NCBI GenBank assembly: GCA_937915455.1 | Contig: CALDNN010000103.1 | Span: 1 to 8,855 of the forward strand | DNA: 8,855 nt | Source of the DNA: Pelethousia sp002409725 | GTDB lineage: Bacteria > Bacillota > Clostridia > Christensenellales > CAG-138 | Reading direction: 5' to 3' | In this document: positions 5,722 to 8,855 of the stretch, piece by piece | How the letters are laid out: each line of letters opens with the position of its first letter | How positions within the stretch are numbered: position 1 is the first letter of the stretch | The notes under the pieces: model-generated | What the model was told of the DNA's origin: nothing | Database searches by the model: none | The model's input: the letters and a program-made list of their open reading frames with translations, nothing else | Made by a program: the position numbers and the translations under genes

Positions 5722-5730
5722 CAATAATAT
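5702..5730 (+). promoter_or_regulatory. Strong SigA promoter of the surface-protein gene
   Basis: TTGACT (5702-5707) and TAATAT (5725-5730) are separated by exactly 17 bp, with an A/T-rich upstream tract that could act as an UP element. The leader is about 45 nt to the ATG at 5784. This is one of the two best promoters in the window. Confidence 0.85.
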
Positions 5731-5783
5731 TGGGCTGTGCAGCGGGCAGCGGCACAATACACTACTGAAAGGGAATGAAACGT

Positions 5784-6740
5784 ATGAAAAAACTGTTTGC
5801 AATCGTTCTGGCGACCGTGCTCGTACTGGGCATCGCCTCCAGCGCCCTGGCCTTCACCTGGAATCAGGCCCCCACCACCTCCGACGCTTTCGGCTACAAG
5901 GTTGAGGTCGTCAAATTCACCCGCTCCACCGGCGCGCTGGGTTCCGGCAACTATAATGCGGACGCCAACGCCACCGCCGTGAATGGCGCAGATGTATACT
6001 ACGCCATCAAGCTGACCGTGCCCGATCTCGCGGCTGACAACGCCACCCGTGAGAATGCCAAGGCCACCGTCAAGTTCACTGCCATCGCGGGCGGCTACAG
6101 CTACTCGGGCCTCGATATCTCCGGCCTGTCTGCCGGCATCTACTACTACACCAACCCCAGCACCGCCCCCGCCGATAACGGCGCAACCGCCTTCAAAACC
6201 ATCAGCGAGCTGGGCAACGTCTCCCCGGTTTACGCCTCCAGGTGCCAGGATACCGACACCGCGCAGGTCTATGCCAAGGTCGTTTCCGAGCGCCCGCTGG
6301 CTCAGGAATTCAAGGCCGGCAGCTATTATGTGACCGCACCTAATTCCACCACCGTGGTCTTTGCCGATAAGGCCTCCACCGCCACCCCCACCAACGTGGT
6401 CACCTTCACCCGCGACGCTAGCAGCGGCAAAGTCTCCTCCGTGGCCGTGACCGGTTCTGATGCGCAATTCGTGGCCGGCCTCTATGACTACCTGGGCATC
6501 ACCGGCGCGGATATCGCCGCTGGCAAGATCTACATGAGCGACAATAACCTCCGGGCTTTCGCAGGCTTCGCCTATAAGACCGAATCCTCCGCTACCTGGA
6601 AGGCCAACAGCACCCCCATCATCCTGGACCCCACCGTGCGCATCCCCAAGACCGGCGATCATGCCAGCGTCCTCGGCTTCGCGCTGATGATGGCCGCCAT
6701 CATCGCAGCTGCAGCGGCCCTTCGCAAGACCGAGGCGTAA
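5784..6740 (+). CDS. Secreted surface protein with sortase-type IPKTG anchor, function unknown
   Basis: 318 residues from the ATG at 5784, chosen because GAAAGGGA ends nine bases upstream; the in-frame ATG at 5775 abuts that site. Residues 1-23 are a clear signal peptide (MKKLFAIVLATVLVLGIASS then ALA, cleavage before F24). The end has IPKTG at 287-291, a hydrophobic stretch (about 296-313) and a short RKTEA tail, the arrangement of sortase substrates (LPXTG-like). The mature part (about 24-286) is rich in Ala, Thr, Ser, Gly and Tyr, has one Cys, and reads as beta-strand-like; I recognise no domain. No sortase gene is in view. A near-consensus promoter and strong C-ending codon preference suggest high expression. 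It is a single-gene unit bounded by terminators. Adhesin, pilin-like or S-layer-associated roles are possible but unproven. Confidence 0.85.
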   Translation: MKKLFAIVLATVLVLGIASSALAFTWNQAPTTSDAFGYKVEVVKFTRSTGALGSGNYNADANATAVNGADVYYAIKLTVPDLAADNATRENAKATVKFTAIAGGYSYSGLDISGLSAGIYYYTNPSTAPADNGATAFKTISELGNVSPVYASRCQDTDTAQVYAKVVSERPLAQEFKAGSYYVTAPNSTTVVFADKASTATPTNVVTFTRDASSGKVSSVAVTGSDAQFVAGLYDYLGITGADIAAGKIYMSDNNLRAFAGFAYKTESSATWKANSTPIILDPTVRIPKTGDHASVLGFALMMAAIIAAAAALRKTEA

Positions 6741-6749
6741 ATAGCGCCA

Positions 6750-6776
6750 GGGGGGCGGCCCACCGCCCCCCCCTTA
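6750..6776 (+). terminator. G+C-rich terminator-like hairpin after the surface-protein gene
   Basis: GGGGGGCGG (6750-6758) pairs perfectly with CCGCCCCCC (6763-6771) around a four-base loop, nine bases past the stop. The tail is CCTTAT, so the T-run is poor. It may slow polymerase or protect the mRNA 3' end, with the next hairpin finishing termination. Confidence 0.6.
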
Positions 6777-6807
6777 TCAAAACACACCTATGAGCCGCCG
6801 CACCCGC

Positions 6808-6844
6808 AAACCGCCAATACGCATACGTGTATTGGCGGCTTTTC
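6808..6844 (+). terminator. Second intrinsic terminator after the surface-protein gene
   Basis: CCGCCAATAC (6811-6820) pairs perfectly with GTATTGGCGG (6829-6838), extended inward by a G-T and a C-G pair around ATAC. It is followed by CTTTTC (6839-6844). It probably ends the abundant surface-protein transcript and isolates the next gene. Confidence 0.8.
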
Positions 6845-6891
6845 TGCGCTGTCGTAAAAGAAAAAACCATATATATCTTTGCGGCAAAGCA

Positions 6892-6900
6892 TGGTATGAT
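6892..6900 (+). promoter_or_regulatory. Candidate extended -10 promoter of the peptidase-like gene
   Basis: TGG TATGAT (6892-6900) is an extended -10 with TATGAT at 6895-6900; no good -35 lies at the usual distance. It is 41 bp from the ATG at 6941. It has the same TGG-TAT form as the EIIC-like promoter at 2442-2450. Confidence 0.45.
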
Positions 6901-6919
6901 AATGGGCAAGATAACGCGC

Positions 6920-6937
6920 CGAGGTTAACGAGGTTAA
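6920..6937 (+). repeat. Tandem 9-bp duplication carrying the ribosome binding site
   Basis: CGAGGTTAA occurs twice in a row (6920-6928 and 6929-6937), just before the ATG at 6941. Each copy has a GAGG; the second (6930-6933) is seven bases from the start codon and is the likely functional site. Confidence 0.6.
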
Positions 6938-6940
6938 GCT

Positions 6941-7420
6941 ATGGAACCATCCTTGATTCACAAACAAGCGGCCTGCTGTGCAGACTGCGGCAGCTACGGC
7001 AAAAAGGGCAATGTGGCGGCCAACGGCTGCGGGGCCATCGCCGCCTACAATGCGGGGCAGCTTCTCGGCCGCCCCTTTTCCTTGCAGGAGGCCCTGCTGG
7101 TGCTGGGCTCGAGCGCCCTGGCCCACGGCCGCATGGGCACCAACCCTTTCGCCCTGGTACGCTTCCTCAAGGCCAAGGGCATCCGGCCTCGCAGGCGTGG
7201 CCTTGCCAAAACGGAGGGCGGTCAGGGGGCCTATATCGCACTCTACCTCTATACCCTGAATGGGCGCATCTCAAGCCATTACGCCGCCCTTTGGGGTGAG
7301 GGCGACGGCTTCCTCGCCTATAACGATAGCCACGACGGCCAGATCAGGCAATACGCCTCCATCTACGAGATGAAAAAGGCCCACAATGCCAAGGCATTGT
7401 GGATATGGGAGCTGCGTTAA
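6941..7420 (+). CDS. Small cysteine-peptidase-like (C39-like/papain-fold) protein
   Basis: A 159-residue protein with no signal peptide or membrane segment, so probably cytoplasmic. NGCGAIAAYNAGQLLG (28-43) looks like the nucleophile helix of C39-like papain-fold peptidases, with C30 as candidate nucleophile. SSHYAALWGEGDGFLAYND (111-129) supplies a candidate catalytic H113 and N128 or D129 in the usual order and spacing. GTNPFALVRFLKAKGI (66-81) lies between, also typical of this group. C12, C13 and C16 form a short Cys cluster near the N-terminus that could bind metal or be redox-active. The start follows GAGG seven bases upstream. It is a single-gene unit; no ABC transporter or bacteriocin precursor of the C39 kind is next to it. 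Peptidase activity and substrate are inferred; a transglutaminase or amidase with the same fold is possible. Confidence 0.75.
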   Translation: MEPSLIHKQAACCADCGSYGKKGNVAANGCGAIAAYNAGQLLGRPFSLQEALLVLGSSALAHGRMGTNPFALVRFLKAKGIRPRRRGLAKTEGGQGAYIALYLYTLNGRISSHYAALWGEGDGFLAYNDSHDGQIRQYASIYEMKKAHNAKALWIWELR

Positions 7421-7430
7421 CGCTAGCGCA

Positions 7431-7460
7431 TCAAAAAAGTGGCAATAGCCACTTTTTTGA
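7431..7460. terminator. Bidirectional intrinsic terminator with the same stem as 3520-3550
   Basis: TCAAAAAAGTGGC (7431-7443) pairs perfectly with its complement (7448-7460) around AATA. The arms are identical to those of the terminator at 3520-3550; only the loop differs. It lies 11 bases past the peptidase-like stop codon and faces the ABC permease gene. Confidence 0.88.
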
Positions 7461-7463
7461 GTT

Positions 7464-7507
7464 TGCATGAAACAACTGCTCGTACCTCGCGGTCGTTGTT
7501 TCATGCA
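7464..7507. repeat. 13-bp perfect inverted repeat with 18-base loop
   Basis: TGCATGAAACAAC (7464-7476) and GTTGTTTCATGCA (7495-7507) are exact complements, starting three bases after the terminator. There is no T-run on either side, so it is not a simple terminator. It could be a protein-binding dyad, an insertion footprint or an RNA stem. Confidence 0.75.
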
Positions 7508-7539
7508 GAGAAAGGCTTGGCAAGCAAGGCTTTTCGGTC

Positions 7540-7651
7540 GCGGCGTACACGCCGCCGCTCACGATTAAAGCCTCCGGGGGCTGCGGCCCCCGAACCCCGA
7601 GGGGCTTTCTGACGGCCTGCGGCCCGGCGCAAATGTGCCGGGCCGCAGGCC
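7540..7651. repeat. Cluster of three G+C-rich palindromes (REP-like)
   Basis: First: GCGGCG/CGCCGC around TACA (7540-7555). Second: a branched structure in which AAAG+CCTC (7567-7574) pairs with GAGG (7599-7602) and CTTT (7605-7608), enclosing a perfect CGGGGGC/GCCCCCG hairpin (7575-7592). Third: a perfect 15-bp stem, 7614-7628 with 7637-7651, loop of eight. They fill the gap between two convergent genes, as REP/BIME-type intergenic repeats do. No coding potential is seen; the second has CTTTCT on the plus side and may help termination. Confidence 0.7.
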
Positions 7652-7675
7652 TGTTGAAGTATGGTTTTCCGGCCG

Positions 7676-8422
7676 CTATTTGATGGGCGCTTTGCGCAAG
7701 AGCAGCCAGCTACCCAGGGCCAGGATGGGCGAAGAGATCAGGGCGAAGGCTGCCAACAGGGCCAGGGGAGTCTTCAAAAGCTCGGAGATGAAGGTGATGA
7801 ATGCGACGAAGGCCTTGGCGATCTCCGGGTTGGTGCCGATCAGGATGGGCAAGCCCACGAACAGCACAGCCGGCACAGCAATGGAAAACGCCACCTTGCC
7901 CAGCTTACTCAGCCGGTAATAGATGAGAGAAACGGCCGTGCCAAGGAGGAATGCCGGCAGGCATTGGAAAAAGGTAAAGGCGATGGCCTCCGGCAGAGCA
8001 GCCAGGCCATGCGCGCCGCTACCCATGCCGAACAGCCCATAGAGCGAGGTGAACTCCAACTGCGGGGCTAGCCAGATGGTAATGAGCTGGAACAGGCCCA
8101 TCAGCAGGCTGCTGGCCACGGCCAGCGCGGCGGAAGCGAAGAGTGCCACGACGATCTGTGCCAGGAATACCGTAGGCCGCCCACGCCCGTTTTGCAGGAA
8201 GAGGCGTAAATCCTCCCGCACGGAGATGATGCCTACCACGAACATATAGATGGTCACGGCCATATCGAAGCCGCCGGAATAGGAGCCGTCGCCGCTAACC
8301 ACGATGGCCAGGATAAAATTGAGCAGCCATACCAGGATCATCACGATCAAAAAGATGCCGAGGCTGCGTAGGCTGGCCTTTATATCATAGCGAAGCGCGC
8401 CTTTGATATCCATGTTGCTCAT
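7676..8422 (-). CDS. ABC transporter permease (YtrC/D-like, ABC-2 type)
   Basis: A 248-residue integral membrane protein with about six hydrophobic segments (near 20-42, 53-68, 86-115, 145-169, 177-196 and 219-242), the usual layout of a small ABC-2-type permease. The ATG at 8422-8420 shares an ATGA with the stop of the ATPase gene upstream, a 4-base overlap that implies translational coupling, and GGAGG lies about eight bases before it. It should pair with that ATPase to form an exporter or envelope-stress transporter of the YtrBC kind; the substrate cannot be read from sequence. The gene ends at TAG (7678-7676), facing the palindrome cluster and the convergent peptidase-like gene. Confidence 0.82.
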   Translation of the reverse strand: MSNMDIKGALRYDIKASLRSLGIFLIVMILVWLLNFILAIVVSGDGSYSGGFDMAVTIYMFVVGIISVREDLRLFLQNGRGRPTVFLAQIVVALFASAALAVASSLLMGLFQLITIWLAPQLEFTSLYGLFGMGSGAHGLAALPEAIAFTFFQCLPAFLLGTAVSLIYYRLSKLGKVAFSIAVPAVLFVGLPILIGTNPEIAKAFVAFITFISELLKTPLALLAAFALISSPILALGSWLLLRKAPIK

Positions 8423-8855
8423 TTGCTTTCCTCCTCCATCAAGGCGATGAAATACCCCTGCAAATCCGCAGGGCCGGTCTCCAGGCCCTGCGGCGCTGCC
8501 TGCGGCCTCGGGCCCTCCACATAGGCCGTTTTCAGCCCACCCAGGCTGGAAGCGGAGAGCGGTCTGCGGCCGGCGAGATAGGAATCCACAGCCGCCGCCG
8601 GGCCGGATACGGTGTGGACGGCAGCCAGCAGCTCTTCGGCCGGCGCGTTGCGCAGAATGCGGCCCTGGTGCAGGATGATAGCGTGGCCGATGAGCGGCGC
8701 GGCCTCCTGAATCAGGTGGGTGGAGAGCAGGATGCAGCAGGGATGCTCGGCGTAAAGCTCGATCAGCAGCTTGTAAAAGAGGTCCCTATGCTGCGCGTCC
8801 AGGCCCAGCACGGGCTCATCCAGCAGCAGATAGGGCGCGCCCACGGTGAGCGCCA
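8419..8855 (-). CDS. ABC transporter ATP-binding protein, YtrB-like (N-terminus outside window)
   Basis: The last 144 residues of an ATPase; the frame stays open to the window edge, so the Walker A, Q-loop and signature motifs are missing. Visible are Walker B with its catalytic Glu (YLLLDEP, residues 8-14 of the visible part), the D-loop LGLDA (16-20) and the H-loop STHLIQEAA with H46. The region after the nucleotide-binding domain (SGPAAAVDSYLAGRR, LGGLKTAYVEG, then a PADLQGYFIALMEEE end) resembles the C-terminal extension of clostridial YtrB-type ATPases, whose operons often start with a GntR regulator. That gene, if present, is beyond 8855. An internal GTG at 8844 is not the start. It couples ATP hydrolysis to the permease encoded just downstream. 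Confidence 0.9.
   Translation of the reverse strand, partial: ALTVGAPYLLLDEPVLGLDAQHRDLFYKLLIELYAEHPCCILLSTHLIQEAAPLIGHAIILHQGRILRNAPAEELLAAVHTVSGPAAAVDSYLAGRRPLSASSLGGLKTAYVEGPRPQAAPQGLETGPADLQGYFIALMEEESK

Noticed and set aside
5664..6662. Long minus-strand open frame (332 codons)
   Set aside because: Gly/Ala/Val-rich shadow of the surface-protein gene, created by its C-ending codons; the plus frame has signal peptide, anchor, promoter and ribosome site.
7661..8071. Plus-strand open frame of 136 codons
   Set aside because: Gln/Gly/Glu-rich antisense shadow of the ABC permease, without a ribosome site.

Overview
The window looks like chromosomal DNA of a spore-forming Clostridia-class Firmicute with an unusually G+C-rich genome for that group (more than half G+C by eye). 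The evidence is a clear spo0A, a DUF3794/SPOCS spore-morphogenesis protein, AGGAGG-type ribosome binding sites, Gram-positive SigA promoters, hairpin/T-run terminators, an IPKTG sortase substrate and a YtrB-like ABC pair. I cannot assign a genus; Oscillospirales or Christensenellales-like gut bacteria would fit. No rRNA, tRNA, CRISPR array, transposase or phage gene was seen.

Layout, left to right. 1-962 (minus): 5' part of a SipL-like DUF3794 gene, whose C-terminal end lies outside the window. 963-1334: a gene-free gap with four near-consensus DnaA boxes within 47 bp and two mutually exclusive stem-loops. 1335-2141 (minus): spo0A. 2142-2482: divergent promoter region. 2483-3517 (plus): a lone PTS EIIC-like membrane protein. 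3520-3550: bidirectional terminator. 3558-3719 (minus): a 53-residue conserved-looking small protein. 3818-4579 (plus): a DUF2238/YjdF-like membrane protein. 4580-4950: a gene-free stretch with a tandem repeat of about 106 bp and a 16-bp perfect inverted repeat. 5030-5554 (plus): a TetR-family regulator with its own promoter. 5584-5613: terminator. 5661-5730: an AT-rich, highly symmetric promoter. 5784-6740 (plus): a secreted, sortase-anchored surface protein of unknown function. 6750-6844: two terminators. 6941-7420 (plus): a small cytoplasmic cysteine-peptidase-like protein. 7431-7651: a string of strong palindromes between convergent genes. 7676-8855 (minus): a translationally coupled ABC permease and the 3' part of its ATPase.

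Most genes are single transcription units with their own promoter and terminator; only the ABC pair is a clear operon. The left third has a sporulation theme (SipL-like protein, DnaA-box cluster, Spo0A). The rest is mainly cell-envelope proteins: EIIC-like, DUF2238, anchored surface protein and ABC permease. No complete new multigene system is evident. The most unusual signals are the DnaA-box cluster beside spo0A, the altered acidic pocket of Spo0A, the symmetric promoter of the surface protein, and the intergenic palindrome and repeat clusters.
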